DNA of 24,342 bases from positions 1 to 24,342 of the forward strand of contig JAGVSV010000141.1 of assembly GCA_019137115.1 (NCBI GenBank), read 5' to 3'. A program made the position numbers and the translations under genes. Below the pieces are notes generated by a model. It searched no databases, was not told the DNA's origin, and saw only the letters and a program-made list of their open reading frames with translations. Source of the DNA: Bacillota bacterium (GTDB lineage Bacteria; Bacillota; Clostridia; Christensenellales; Aristaeellaceae). The number at the start of each line of letters is the position of its first letter. The first letter of the stretch is position 1. Positions 8,259 to 16,470 of the stretch are shown here, piece by piece.

Positions 8259-8768
8259 TCACCGGATGTTCTCCACCAGTGCGGTCAGGGTGGACAGGCC
8301 CACGATCGGGCCATAGGCGTTGTCCAGCGTGTAATCCGCGCACGCGCGGTAATGCCCGATGCGCTTGTTGTACTGCGCGATGATTTCGTCGTGGGACAGC
8401 GCGTCCTCACGGCTTTGTGGGCGTGCCGCGGCGTCCGCCAAGAGCTGGTCCAGCGGCTTTTCCACATGGATGATGATGCCCTGGTTCTGCATCAACTGCA
8501 CGTTTTCCTTTACCATGGGCAAGCCGCCGCCGGTTGCCACAATGCAGGGCGGCTCGGCGCTCAATTCCATCAGCACGCCGGACTCGGCATTGTGATAGAA
8601 GGCTTCCCCGAATTTCTTGATGATCGCTGCCTCCGTCATGCCCAGCATATCGCTGACGCGCTCGTCGGTGTCCACAAACCGGATGTTCAGGTTGGCCGCA
8701 AGTTTCCTGCCCAGCGTGGATTTCCCACCGCCGGTCATACCAACCAGGAAGACATGCATCGGCAACAC
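8259..8768 (-). CDS. aroK: Shikimate kinase-like protein with altered substrate-site arginine
   Basis: A P-loop kinase of 169 aa, the usual shikimate kinase length. Walker A GMTGGGKST is at residues 10-18, the FVDTD strand supplies Asp35 (equivalent to shikimate-binding Asp34 of E. coli AroK), TGGG is at 79-82, and Arg136 lies in the YNKRIGHY helix as in AroK. The conserved GEAYFRxxE motif reads GEAFYHNAE, so the substrate-binding Arg (Arg58 of AroK) is His59 here. The lid RPLL is RPQS. GTG at 8768 is chosen because GGAGG lies 9 nt upstream; ATG at 8759 is the alternative but is 18 nt from that site. First gene of the operon behind a clear promoter. The family is certain, but shikimate as substrate is only likely. 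Confidence 0.8.
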   Translation of the reverse strand: MLPMHVFLVGMTGGGKSTLGRKLAANLNIRFVDTDERVSDMLGMTEAAIIKKFGEAFYHNAESGVLMELSAEPPCIVATGGGLPMVKENVQLMQNQGIIIHVEKPLDQLLADAAARPQSREDALSHDEIIAQYNKRIGHYRACADYTLDNAYGPIVGLSTLTALVENIR

Positions 8769-8777
8769 GAAACTTAT

Positions 8778-8782
8778 CCTCC
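8778..8782 (-). promoter_or_regulatory. Shine-Dalgarno that favours a GTG start for the aroK-like gene
   Basis: GGAGG on the minus strand, 9 nt from GTG at 8768 but 18 nt from the ATG at 8759. The distance favours GTG, adding three residues to the N-terminus. Confidence 0.55.
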
Positions 8783-8821
8783 CCGTACAGATGTTGCGAA
8801 TGTTATCGGAATTTCGTACGC

Positions 8822-8851
8822 AGTATACCACGCGCATGTCTTGTTTCGCAA
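8822..8851 (-). promoter_or_regulatory. Sigma-A promoter of the aroK-to-dprA operon
   Basis: On the minus strand: -35 TTGCGA (8846-8851), an 18-nt spacer, and -10 TATACT (8822-8827) preceded by TGG, giving an extended -10. Transcription would begin near 8815, leaving a leader of about 45 nt before the aroK start. It is the only convincing promoter found ahead of the seven tightly packed genes, and it lies back to back with the promoter of the divergent gene. Confidence 0.75.
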
Positions 8852-8872
8852 GGTGAACAGCGGTGTGTCGGC

Positions 8873-8901
8873 TTGTGCGGGCGCCCGGCGCGTGATAGGA
8901 T
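8873..8901 (+). promoter_or_regulatory. Candidate promoter of the glycerol-1-phosphate dehydrogenase gene
   Basis: Plus strand -35 TTGTGC (8873-8878), 17-nt spacer, -10 TAGGAT (8896-8901) with an extended TGA in front. The match is weaker than the divergent promoter, but position fits: the start would be near 8908, about 28 nt before the ATG. The -35 elements of the two divergent promoters are only ~21 bp apart, so a bound protein could affect both. Confidence 0.5.
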
Positions 8902-8935
8902 GGCCCCAACTGAAGGCGAAAGGAGGCCACTGACA

Positions 8936-10282
8936 ATGGCCGTTGAGATGAGCTATGCCGCCGACGGGCGGTTGACGTTTGGCGCGGTGTCCTGCGCCTG
9001 TGGGCTTACGCACCAGCAGCCACAGGTGGACGTATACGTGGACGCCGGCATCCTTGACAGGCTGCCTACGTACGTCGCGCGGCGCGGCTTTGGCAAGCGC
9101 TGTGTGCTGGTGGCGGACAACATCACCTATCCCCTGGCTGGCGAAGCCTGTGCGCAACTGCTGACAGCGGCGGGCTATCATGTTACGCCCTGCGTGATCC
9201 AGCGCGGGGAAGCGATGGAGCCGGATGAGCGCGCCTGCGGTGAGGTGCTGCTGACCATACAGGACGACACGGACTTTTTGATCAGCGTGGGCTCCGGCAG
9301 TTTGACGGACACCACGCGCATCAACGCCGAACGCTGCGGTCTGCCGTTTGTGTGCGTGGGCACCGCGCCGTCGATGGATGGCTATACGTCCGCCATCGCG
9401 CCGCTGCTGCTGCGCGGCGCCAAAATACACCGCAAGGGCAAGTGCCCGGAGATTATCGTATGTGACCTGGACATCCTGCGCAGCGCCCCCAAGGACATGG
9501 TGGTCGCCGGTGTGGGAGACGTGCTGGGCAAGTACATCGCGCTGGCGGACTGGAAGATCGGGTCGGTCATCAACGATGAAATCTACTGCTCCGCCTGCGG
9601 GGAGATGGTGGAAAGCGCGCTGAAAAAACTGCTGGACAACACGGCCGGTATCCGTGACCAAACCGAGGATGGCATCCGGGCGCTGATCGAGGCGCTGCTG
9701 CTGTCCGGCATGACGGTGATGATCATTGGGCACACGCGCGCGGTGGCATCAATCGAACACAACATCGCGCATCTCTGGGAGATGCGCAAGCTGGCGCGCG
9801 GCGAAACGCCGCCGTCGCATGGCGCGTCGGTGGGCGTGGCAACGCTGATGGTGTGGCCGCTGTTCGAACGCTTCGCGAGGGAAGGTTTTTTGCACAAGCC
9901 GGACATCCCCGCGCTGCTGGCGGGCAGGATTTCCGGCGCGGACCGCGCCGCCTGGCTGAAACACGCCTATGGCGAGGAGGCTGCCTCTGCCATCATGGCG
10001 GAAAACCCCAGCGATTTCCTGGCGGATGAGGAGCACGCCCGGCGCATCGAGCGCGCGGTGACGCACTATGACAATATCCGCGCGGTGATCAACGCCATGC
10101 CGCCGTTTGATGTGATCCGTTCGGCGATGGAGATGTTGGGCGCGCCCATGACGCCCGCGCAGGTGAGCATTGATGACGAACTGGCAAACCTCAGCATGCG
10201 CGCGGGCAAGGATTACCGGACGCGGTATACGTTGTTCAAACTGCTGGATGAATGCGGGTTGCTGGAACGCTACCTCGCCTGA
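8936..10282 (+). CDS. egsA: sn-glycerol-1-phosphate dehydrogenase family protein (AraM/EgsA-like)
   Basis: A member of the iron/zinc-dependent alcohol dehydrogenase superfamily, AraM/EgsA branch, which reduces dihydroxyacetone phosphate to sn-glycerol 1-phosphate with NAD(P)H. In this 448-aa protein the nucleotide-binding GSGSLTD is at 119-125 and the branch-typical TAPSMDGYTS at 143-152. Metal ligands are Asp195 in GVGDVLGKY, His275 in the IEHNIAHLWE helix and His295 in SHGASVG. It is longer than Bacillus AraM (about 394 aa), mostly at the C-terminus. ATG at 8936 has AGGAGG 9 nt upstream. It is a single-gene unit with its own promoter and terminator, convergent with the sugar/2-oxoacid operon. 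Activity on another polyol phosphate cannot be excluded. Confidence 0.8.
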   Translation: MAVEMSYAADGRLTFGAVSCACGLTHQQPQVDVYVDAGILDRLPTYVARRGFGKRCVLVADNITYPLAGEACAQLLTAAGYHVTPCVIQRGEAMEPDERACGEVLLTIQDDTDFLISVGSGSLTDTTRINAERCGLPFVCVGTAPSMDGYTSAIAPLLLRGAKIHRKGKCPEIIVCDLDILRSAPKDMVVAGVGDVLGKYIALADWKIGSVINDEIYCSACGEMVESALKKLLDNTAGIRDQTEDGIRALIEALLLSGMTVMIIGHTRAVASIEHNIAHLWEMRKLARGETPPSHGASVGVATLMVWPLFERFAREGFLHKPDIPALLAGRISGADRAAWLKHAYGEEAASAIMAENPSDFLADEEHARRIERAVTHYDNIRAVINAMPPFDVIRSAMEMLGAPMTPAQVSIDDELANLSMRAGKDYRTRYTLFKLLDECGLLERYLA

Positions 10283-10286
10283 CGCA

Positions 10287-10321
10287 AGGAACCCGCCGAG
10301 CGCTTGCTCCGGCGGGTTCCT
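10287..10321. terminator. Bidirectional hairpin between convergent genes
   Basis: Perfect 12-bp stem, AGGAACCCGCCG (10287-10298) pairing with CGGCGGGTTCCT (10310-10321), with an 11-nt loop. It lies 4 bp after the egsA stop and 15 bp after the lplA stop, so it can serve both transcripts. No long U-tract follows on either strand, so termination may be less efficient than the stem suggests. Confidence 0.7.
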
Positions 10322-10336
10322 GCGGATGTCAACTGA

Positions 10337-11311
10337 TTAGAATTTCTGCTCACGGAGCCACGCCGCGATGTCGCGGTCTTCGGGCTGTTCGCTGACCGCA
10401 AGTCGGTTGGCCAAGTCGCCCGAAGCGTAGGGGCTGCCCTGCAACGCCTCGCTCACCCGACCAGCCAGGCTGGCATCATTGGCGTCGGTATAGCAGGTTG
10501 CGGTGTCTACGGTGCCGCGGCGCAGCGACAGCAACAGCTCCACGCCGCCCCAGGGGAAGCGCGTTTCCATCTGCGCGTCAAAGCGCGGCGTCTGGCCGTA
10601 GGTCCAGTCCCAGGAACGGTATTTGCTTTGCAGCCGCGAAACCGTGTCTTCGGATACTGCTTCCCCGATGGACACCTGTTCGCCGCCGTACTGGTCGCGG
10701 AAGGCATCCGCAAGGGCCGCCATCATGTCCTTGATTGTCAGATCCGGCGCATGCGCGGTCAGGTTCTCCACGCGGCTGCGCACGCTGTCCACGCCCTTGG
10801 CGCGCAGCTTTTGCTGGGAAGGTGCCAGGTAGCGGCCCAGTTTTTCCATGTCCACGTTCACCAGGATGGTGCCGTGGTGAAGCGCCGCGTCCTGCCGGAT
10901 GCGGAACGCGTTGCCGGAAAACTTGGCCTGCGTGTCGCTGATCACCAGATCGTTGCGTCCGGAGCGCTCGGTCTTTACGCCAAAGGCGGCGATCGCCTGC
11001 CCTATGACCTGCGACTGACGCTCCACGCTGTATAAGTCCTTTGGCATCACAAAGGAAAAGTTCAGGTTGCCCATATCATGGTAGACCGCGCCGCCCCCGG
11101 TGGTGCGGCGCACCAGCGTGCCGCCTTCGCTTTCCAGCAGTTCGGTGCGGCATTCCTTCCAGGCGTTCTGCCCGCTGCCGATCACCACGGTATGCGCGTT
11201 TTGCCACAGGTACAGAAACGGCCCCGCCGCACCTGACAGGAGGAGCGCCTCCTCCACGGCCAGGTTGCGGGTGGGGTCGAAACTGTCGCCGAACAGGATG
11301 CGCGGCGTCAT
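10337..11311 (-). CDS. lplA: Lipoate-protein ligase A
   Basis: Attaches free lipoate, via lipoyl-AMP, to lipoyl-domain lysines. The 324-aa product has the family motifs: RRTTGGGAVYHD at 68-79, the catalytic-type Lys129 in QAKFSGNAFR, HHGTILVN at 144-151, and the C-terminal accessory domain beginning around SKYRSWDWTYG. Its ATG overlaps the stop of the E1 gene (ATGA), making it the last gene of the operon. The obvious client is the lipoyl lysine of the co-transcribed E2, which suggests that the complex depends on scavenged lipoate. Confidence 0.93.
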   Translation of the reverse strand: MTPRILFGDSFDPTRNLAVEEALLLSGAAGPFLYLWQNAHTVVIGSGQNAWKECRTELLESEGGTLVRRTTGGGAVYHDMGNLNFSFVMPKDLYSVERQSQVIGQAIAAFGVKTERSGRNDLVISDTQAKFSGNAFRIRQDAALHHGTILVNVDMEKLGRYLAPSQQKLRAKGVDSVRSRVENLTAHAPDLTIKDMMAALADAFRDQYGGEQVSIGEAVSEDTVSRLQSKYRSWDWTYGQTPRFDAQMETRFPWGGVELLLSLRRGTVDTATCYTDANDASLAGRVSEALQGSPYASGDLANRLAVSEQPEDRDIAAWLREQKF

Positions 11312-13773
11312 ACGCCCAGTTTGTTCTCGCGCAGCTGCTCAACCTGCGTAAAGTTCGCGGTGCTCTGATGGCCCTTGAGCGGCAGGATGCGCTCATTGAT
11401 CGCGTCCAGGATCCATGCCGGCTGCGGGAAGAACATGGTTTCCATCTCGTGCGCCGGGGTGATCCAGTTCTTGGCGCCCACCACCACCGGCGGCGCATCC
11501 AGGTAGTCAAATGCCAGCTCGGTGATAACCGACGCCATCTGCCGCATGACGCTGTTGCGTTCGCACGCGTCACCGGTGATTACGATGCGGCCGGTTTTCC
11601 TGACCGACTCAATGACCTTGGTGTAGTCAAACGGCACGATGCTGCGCGCGTCAATGACCTCGGCAGACAGCCCGTACTTTTCCTTAAGCTCGGTCACGGC
11701 AGGCAGGACGCGGTACAGCGTGGCGCCGATGGACAGGATCGTGACATCGCTGCCCACGATCTTCACATCAGGTTCGCCGATCGTGATCTCGTACTCCTCC
11801 TGGGGCACGCCGCCCTGGTGGAACTGCTCCGCCACGTCATAGATGCGCTGGCTCTCCAGGAAGAGCACCGGGTCGGTGCCATTCAATGCGGATTGCATCA
11901 GGCCCTTGGCGTCATACGGGGTGGCCGGGAACACGATCTTGAGGCCCGGGATGTGCGCGGCCAATGCCGACCAGTCCTGCGAGTGCTGGGCGCCGTACTT
12001 GCTGCCCACGCTCATGCGCAGCACGACGGGCATTTTGAGCATGCCCGCGCTCATCGCCTGCCATTTGCTCAGCTGGTTGAACACCTCGTCGCCGCTGCGG
12101 CCCAAAAAGTCCATGTACATGAGCTCAGCCACCGCGCGCCCGCCGCACATGGCATAGCCTACGGCTGCGCCCACAATGCCGGCTTCACTGATGGGGGTAT
12201 TGAACAGCCGGTGGTATGGGATCGCCTCGGTCATGCCGCGGTACACGGCAAACGCGCCGCCCCAGTCTCGCACGTCCTCGCCGAAAGAAATCAGGGTCGG
12301 GTCCTCGTAGAACTTGTTGATGATTGGCTCGGCGATGCCGTCCCGCAGCTGATATACGCGGTTCTTGGGGACGGGCTTGCCGCTTGCGTCAAAGCCGAAG
12401 CGCTCCTTTTTGGCGATCTGCTGGATGCGCGGACATTCCTCATACGGCAGCAGCACGTCGGGCTTGCGCGTCTCGTCAAACGAGCGCACGTGGCCGTTGG
12501 AGAACATCAGGTTGCCGATGTAGTTCGGGTCGCCCGACATCAGCGGGATGTGCGGGCTGATGCTGTCATCAATGGCGAGCTTCAGGTTGCGGGTCATGTC
12601 CGCGCGCACCTTGTCCCAGATGCCGTCCAGCTCCTTCTGGGTGGCCACCTTGGCTTCGATCATCTGCTGGCCGAAGGACAGGATGCTGTCCGCCTCCTGC
12701 CACTCGTCAATTTCTTCCTTGGTGCGGTAGCTGCTGCTGTCGCTGGGCGAGTGGCCGCTGATGCGGTAGGTGACCACGTCCAGGAACACCGGGCCATCCT
12801 CCTTGGCAACCGGCAGCTTGCGGCGGTAGGCGTCAATCACGGCCAGCGGGTTGTAGCCGTCCACGCGCTCGGCGTGCAGCTGGGTGGTGGACACGCCCGC
12901 CGCGATGCGGGCAATCATGCCCATGCCCATCGTTTCGCCTGCGGTCTGGCCGCCCATCCCATAGAAGTTGTCGTTGATGTTGTAGATCAGCGGCACGCCG
13001 CCGCCCTCCTCGCCCCACAGCGTGCGCACCTGGTCCATGGTGGACATCATCAGGCCTTCCCAAACCGGGCCGCAAGCCATGGCACCATCGCCAATGTTGC
13101 AGACCACCACGCCGGGCTTTTTGTTGCTTAGTTTATAGAGTGCCGCGCCGGGCGCGATGGAGCCCGAGCCGCCCACGATGGCGTTGTTGGGGTAGATGCC
13201 AAACGGCGTAAAGAACGCGTGCATGGATCCACCCAGGCCTTTGTTGAAGCCATTTTCGCGGGCGAAGGTCTCGCACATCATGCCGTACAGCAGGAAGTTG
13301 ATGCCGTTCTCCTTGGCGCTCAACTTGCCATCCTTGACCACGCCATAGGTTTTGCCGCCCAGGAAATCGTTCATGATGGCGGTCAACTTGTCGGCCTCCA
13401 GGATTTCAATGCTGCGCAGGCCCTTGGCGAGGATTTCGCCGTGGCTGCGGTGCGACCCGAAGGTATAGTCATCCAGCGTCAAAAGGTAGGCTGCGCCGAC
13501 ATAGGCCGCCTCCTGCCCGATGCCCAGATGGGCGGGGCCGGGGTGGTTGTACGGCACGCCGTTGTATTCGCTTTTGGTTTTGATCAGGTTGAGCATGGTT
13601 TCGAACTCGCGGATATAGCACATATCGCGGTAGATGTTCAGAAACTCCTGCTTGGTGTAGTTCCCCTTTTCTTCCCTGACGGTCTTCTGGTAGACGTTGA
13701 CCGGGATGTCCTGAAAGGTGATTTTGCTTGGCGCGCGGACTTCCTTGGGACGGATGCTCAGTTGCTTGCTCAT
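11308..13773 (-). CDS. 2-oxoacid dehydrogenase E1, alpha and beta subunits fused
   Basis: Thiamine-diphosphate-dependent decarboxylase of a pyruvate/acetoin/branched-chain-type complex. In this 821-aa chain residues ~40-440 form the alpha part: RSHGEILAKG, GGSMH, the ThDP motif starting GDG at 228-230 and closing at INDN (266-269), and SGHSPSD with His341. Residues ~476-821 form the beta part: RDGIAEPIINKFYEDP, ISFGEDV and NTPISEAGIVGAAVGYA. Compared with PdhA or AcoA, the alpha part has about 50 extra residues after AKGLRS and a longer ThDP loop (RTLWGEEGGG). There is no internal stop, so this is a true fusion. GGAGG precedes ATG 13773, 12 bp after lpd. Pyruvate is the default substrate guess, but sequence does not settle it. 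Confidence 0.88.
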   Translation of the reverse strand: MSKQLSIRPKEVRAPSKITFQDIPVNVYQKTVREEKGNYTKQEFLNIYRDMCYIREFETMLNLIKTKSEYNGVPYNHPGPAHLGIGQEAAYVGAAYLLTLDDYTFGSHRSHGEILAKGLRSIEILEADKLTAIMNDFLGGKTYGVVKDGKLSAKENGINFLLYGMMCETFARENGFNKGLGGSMHAFFTPFGIYPNNAIVGGSGSIAPGAALYKLSNKKPGVVVCNIGDGAMACGPVWEGLMMSTMDQVRTLWGEEGGGVPLIYNINDNFYGMGGQTAGETMGMGMIARIAAGVSTTQLHAERVDGYNPLAVIDAYRRKLPVAKEDGPVFLDVVTYRISGHSPSDSSSYRTKEEIDEWQEADSILSFGQQMIEAKVATQKELDGIWDKVRADMTRNLKLAIDDSISPHIPLMSGDPNYIGNLMFSNGHVRSFDETRKPDVLLPYEECPRIQQIAKKERFGFDASGKPVPKNRVYQLRDGIAEPIINKFYEDPTLISFGEDVRDWGGAFAVYRGMTEAIPYHRLFNTPISEAGIVGAAVGYAMCGGRAVAELMYMDFLGRSGDEVFNQLSKWQAMSAGMLKMPVVLRMSVGSKYGAQHSQDWSALAAHIPGLKIVFPATPYDAKGLMQSALNGTDPVLFLESQRIYDVAEQFHQGGVPQEEYEITIGEPDVKIVGSDVTILSIGATLYRVLPAVTELKEKYGLSAEVIDARSIVPFDYTKVIESVRKTGRIVITGDACERNSVMRQMASVITELAFDYLDAPPVVVGAKNWITPAHEMETMFFPQPAWILDAINERILPLKGHQSTANFTQVEQLRENKLGV

Positions 13774-13785
13774 TCGGCTGCCTCC

Positions 13786-15153
13786 TTATGGTTCGTACTG
13801 GAACACGGCTTCGCGGATGATCTCCGCCACCGTGGGATGCGGGAACACAAGGCGCTTGATTTGATCAAGCGTCAAACCAAGATCCACGTAGGATGCCGCC
13901 GCGACAATAAACTCCGACGCGTGGTTGGACAGCACGTGGGCGCCCAGGATTTGCTGGGTCTGTGTGTTAACCAGCAGCTTGATAATGCCCTTGCCGCCTT
14001 CGTTTTCAGCCTGGTAGCGGCCTGAATACCGCATGGGCAGTTTGACCAGTTTGTATGGCAGGCCTTTGGCGGCGGCGGTGGCTTCGGTTTCGCCTACCGA
14101 GGCGATCTCCGGATTGGTGTAGATCACCGCGGGGATCACCTCATACCGCATGGCGTCGCGCACGCCCAGCATGTGGCTGACCGCCACCTCGGCTTCGCGG
14201 TAGGCGGTGTGCGCCAGCATGCTGCGGCCGTTTACATCGCCTGCGGCATAGACATTGGGCACATTGGTGCGCATCTGGTCATCGGTGACGATGGCGCCGC
14301 GCTCGGTATACACCTGAATCACTTCCAGGCCGATGTCACGCGTGGCGGGGCGGCGCCCGATGGACAGCAGCACCTTGTCCGCCTCCACCGTGATCGTCTC
14401 ACCGCCGCGCTCAAAACGCACATCCTTGCCGCCAACGGCGGTAACTTTGGCGTTTAGCTCAAAGACCACGCCGCGCGAGGCCATCTCCTTCTGGAAAATG
14501 TCCGTCAGGTCGCGGTCGGTTTCCCCTGCGATATGGTCCAGCATCTCCACCACGGTCACTTTGGTGCCAATGGAGTTGAAATACCCCGCGAACTCCAGAC
14601 CGATCACGCCGCCGCCGATGATGACGAGGCGCTCCGGCTTTTCGGTCAGGTCCAGCATTTCCCGGTTGGTCAGCACAAAGCCGCTTTCCAGACCTTCCTT
14701 CAAGCCCGGAATGGGCGGTACGGATGGCACAGACCCGGTGGCGATCAGCAGGCGTTTGCCCACGATCGTCTCGTTTCCGGCAGCGACCTCATATCCTTCC
14801 TGGGTCTTGCGGGTAATGACGCCGCGGCCGGTGATGACGGTGACCTTGTTGGCCTTCATCTGGGCTTTGACGCCCGCCACGAGGCTGCGCACCACCTTGT
14901 CCTTGCGCTTGACCACCTGTGCGTGGTCAATGGTGATGTCGTTGGCGGTGACGCCATATTTCTGCCCGTTGCGCGCGCCGTCATACAGCTTGGCGCTGTA
15001 CAGCAGCGTTTTGGTGGGGATGCAGCCTTCGTTCAAGCACACCCCGCCCAGGGCACGCTCCTCCACGACGGCAACCTGCATCCCGGCGTGCCCGGCGCGC
15101 TCTGCGGCCAGGTATCCGGCGGGGCCGCCGCCCAAAACAATCAGATCAAACAC
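13786..15153 (-). CDS. lpdA: Dihydrolipoyl dehydrogenase (E3)
   Basis: Reoxidises the dihydrolipoyl group of E2 and passes electrons through FAD and a redox disulfide to NAD. The 455-aa protein has the FAD-binding GGGPAGYLAA at the N-terminus, the active disulfide Cys39/Cys44 in GGVCLNEGCIPTK, the NAD-binding GGGVIGLEFAGYF, the AAGDVNGRSMLAH segment, and the C-terminal HPTVAE with His439 and Glu444. It lacks the N-terminal lipoyl domain that some E3 proteins carry. It starts with GTG at 15153 after GGAGGGG, 10 bp downstream of the E2 stop. Confidence 0.96.
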   Translation of the reverse strand: MFDLIVLGGGPAGYLAAERAGHAGMQVAVVEERALGGVCLNEGCIPTKTLLYSAKLYDGARNGQKYGVTANDITIDHAQVVKRKDKVVRSLVAGVKAQMKANKVTVITGRGVITRKTQEGYEVAAGNETIVGKRLLIATGSVPSVPPIPGLKEGLESGFVLTNREMLDLTEKPERLVIIGGGVIGLEFAGYFNSIGTKVTVVEMLDHIAGETDRDLTDIFQKEMASRGVVFELNAKVTAVGGKDVRFERGGETITVEADKVLLSIGRRPATRDIGLEVIQVYTERGAIVTDDQMRTNVPNVYAAGDVNGRSMLAHTAYREAEVAVSHMLGVRDAMRYEVIPAVIYTNPEIASVGETEATAAAKGLPYKLVKLPMRYSGRYQAENEGGKGIIKLLVNTQTQQILGAHVLSNHASEFIVAAASYVDLGLTLDQIKRLVFPHPTVAEIIREAVFQYEP

Positions 15154-15163
15154 GCTGCCCCTC

Positions 15164-16417
15164 CTACATCGTCAGGAGAGCCGTCAGGTTCTCCAGCGCC
15201 GTGACAAGGTCCTTTAGGAACCGGGAAGCCGGCGCGCCATCCACCGCCCGGTGGTCGTAGGTGAGCGACAGCGCGATGGACGGATAGGCGGTCAGCTGCC
15301 CGTTGACGGTGCGCACGCGCTCCACCATGGCGCCCACGCCCAGGATGGACACCTGCGGCGGGTTGATGATGGGCGTGAAACTTTCAATGCCCAGCGTGCC
15401 CAGATTGGTAATCGTGATCGTGCCGCCGGTCAGCAAATCGGGGTTGATGCTGCCGGCCTGGGCGGCGGTGATGACCGCCTTTGCCTCCTGCGCGATGGTG
15501 GCCAGGGGCTTGGTGTCCGCCGCGTACACCGTAGGCACCAGCAGGCCCCGCGGCGTGTCCACCGCCACGCCCAGGTTGACGTGTTTGAACTGGCGGATGT
15601 GGTCATCCATGAAGTGCGCGTTGACGTCGGGGTAGTTCTTGAGCACCCGCGACACCGCGAACAGGATCAGGTCGTTCACCGTGATGCGCGGCAGACCCAG
15701 CGTTTCCGGCGCTGCCTTAAGCTGTGCGCGCACGGCGTTGAGCTGCGTTGCGTCAAACGAGGTATGGTGCGTCAGCTGCGCCATCTGCTGCAGGCTCTGG
15801 AGCATGGTTTTGGCGATCACACGCCGCACGTTGGTCAGCTTGACGTCCGTGTATTCCTGGGCGACCGGTGCCGCTTCGGCCACGGCCACGGGCGCTGGCG
15901 CCGGTGCTGCCTGAGCAGCCGGCTGTGCCTCGCGCGTGGCGAACACATCGCGTTCGATCACGCGGCCATTGGGGCCCGTGGGCACAGCAGCGGCCAGGTT
16001 GACGCCCAGGCGCTCCGCCGTGGCGCGCGCACGGGGCGAAACGCCCTGTGCGGGCTGGGCAGGGGCTGCGGTTGGCTCCATGGCTGCCTGTACGGGCGCC
16101 GCGGCGGCTTCCTCTGCCTGTGGCGCTTCGGGCGCGGCTGGTACCGCCCCTTCGGGTGTGAAGGCTGACACATCCTCCCCCGGCTGTCCGATGACGGCCA
16201 CCGTGGTCAACACGGGCACATCATCGTCCGCCTCAAAGAAGATTTTCAGCAGCGTGCCCGCTTCCTTGGCCAGTTCCTCAAAGGTGGCCTTGTCTGTTTC
16301 ATAGGTGAACAGCACGTCGCCCACCTGTACCGCATCGCCCTCCTGCTTGTTCCAGCTGGTGATGATGCAGCTTTCCACCGATTGCCCCTGTCGCGGCAAC
16401 ACGACTGGACTTGCCAT
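15164..16417 (-). CDS. pdhC: 2-oxoacid dehydrogenase E2 (dihydrolipoyl acyltransferase)
   Basis: Core acyltransferase of the complex, 417 aa. A single lipoyl domain occupies residues 1-80 with the lipoylated Lys43 in YETDKATF. An Ala/Pro/Glu linker follows, then a peripheral subunit-binding domain (~126-160, SPRARATAERLGVNL and GRVIERDVF), another Ala/Pro linker, and the catalytic domain (~190-417) ending with the active-site DHRAVDG (His389, Asp393). AAGGAGG lies 8 nt before ATG 16417. The gene is separated from the SorE-like gene by 53 bp in which I see no terminator or convincing promoter, so co-transcription is likely. The acyl substrate (acetyl or other) cannot be read from sequence. Confidence 0.93.
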   Translation of the reverse strand: MASPVVLPRQGQSVESCIITSWNKQEGDAVQVGDVLFTYETDKATFEELAKEAGTLLKIFFEADDDVPVLTTVAVIGQPGEDVSAFTPEGAVPAAPEAPQAEEAAAAPVQAAMEPTAAPAQPAQGVSPRARATAERLGVNLAAAVPTGPNGRVIERDVFATREAQPAAQAAPAPAPVAVAEAAPVAQEYTDVKLTNVRRVIAKTMLQSLQQMAQLTHHTSFDATQLNAVRAQLKAAPETLGLPRITVNDLILFAVSRVLKNYPDVNAHFMDDHIRQFKHVNLGVAVDTPRGLLVPTVYAADTKPLATIAQEAKAVITAAQAGSINPDLLTGGTITITNLGTLGIESFTPIINPPQVSILGVGAMVERVRTVNGQLTAYPSIALSLTYDHRAVDGAPASRFLKDLVTALENLTALLTM

Positions 16418-16470
16418 ATGCGCAGCCTCCTTACCCGTTGGTGTGTCGTATGGTTGTGAAAAGTATCCGA

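Noticed and set aside
8774..9733. 319-aa minus-strand open frame opposite the glycerol-1-phosphate dehydrogenase gene
   Set aside because: Runs through the divergent promoter region and antisense to conserved dehydrogenase motifs; His/Gln-rich shadow composition.
11041..13131. 696-aa open frame on the plus strand opposite the E1 gene
   Set aside because: Antisense to a gene with clear E1 motifs throughout; no recognisable domain, composition rich in His/Arg/Val/Ala as expected from GC-rich shadow frames, and no ribosome binding site.
14333..15217. 294-aa plus-strand open frame opposite lpdA
   Set aside because: Covers the well conserved E3 gene; low-complexity composition and no motif.
16418..16470. 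Possible separate promoter for the 2-oxoacid dehydrogenase genes
   Set aside because: In the 53-bp gap I see no -35/-10 pair with acceptable spacing and no terminator, only the strong ribosome binding site of the E2 gene.
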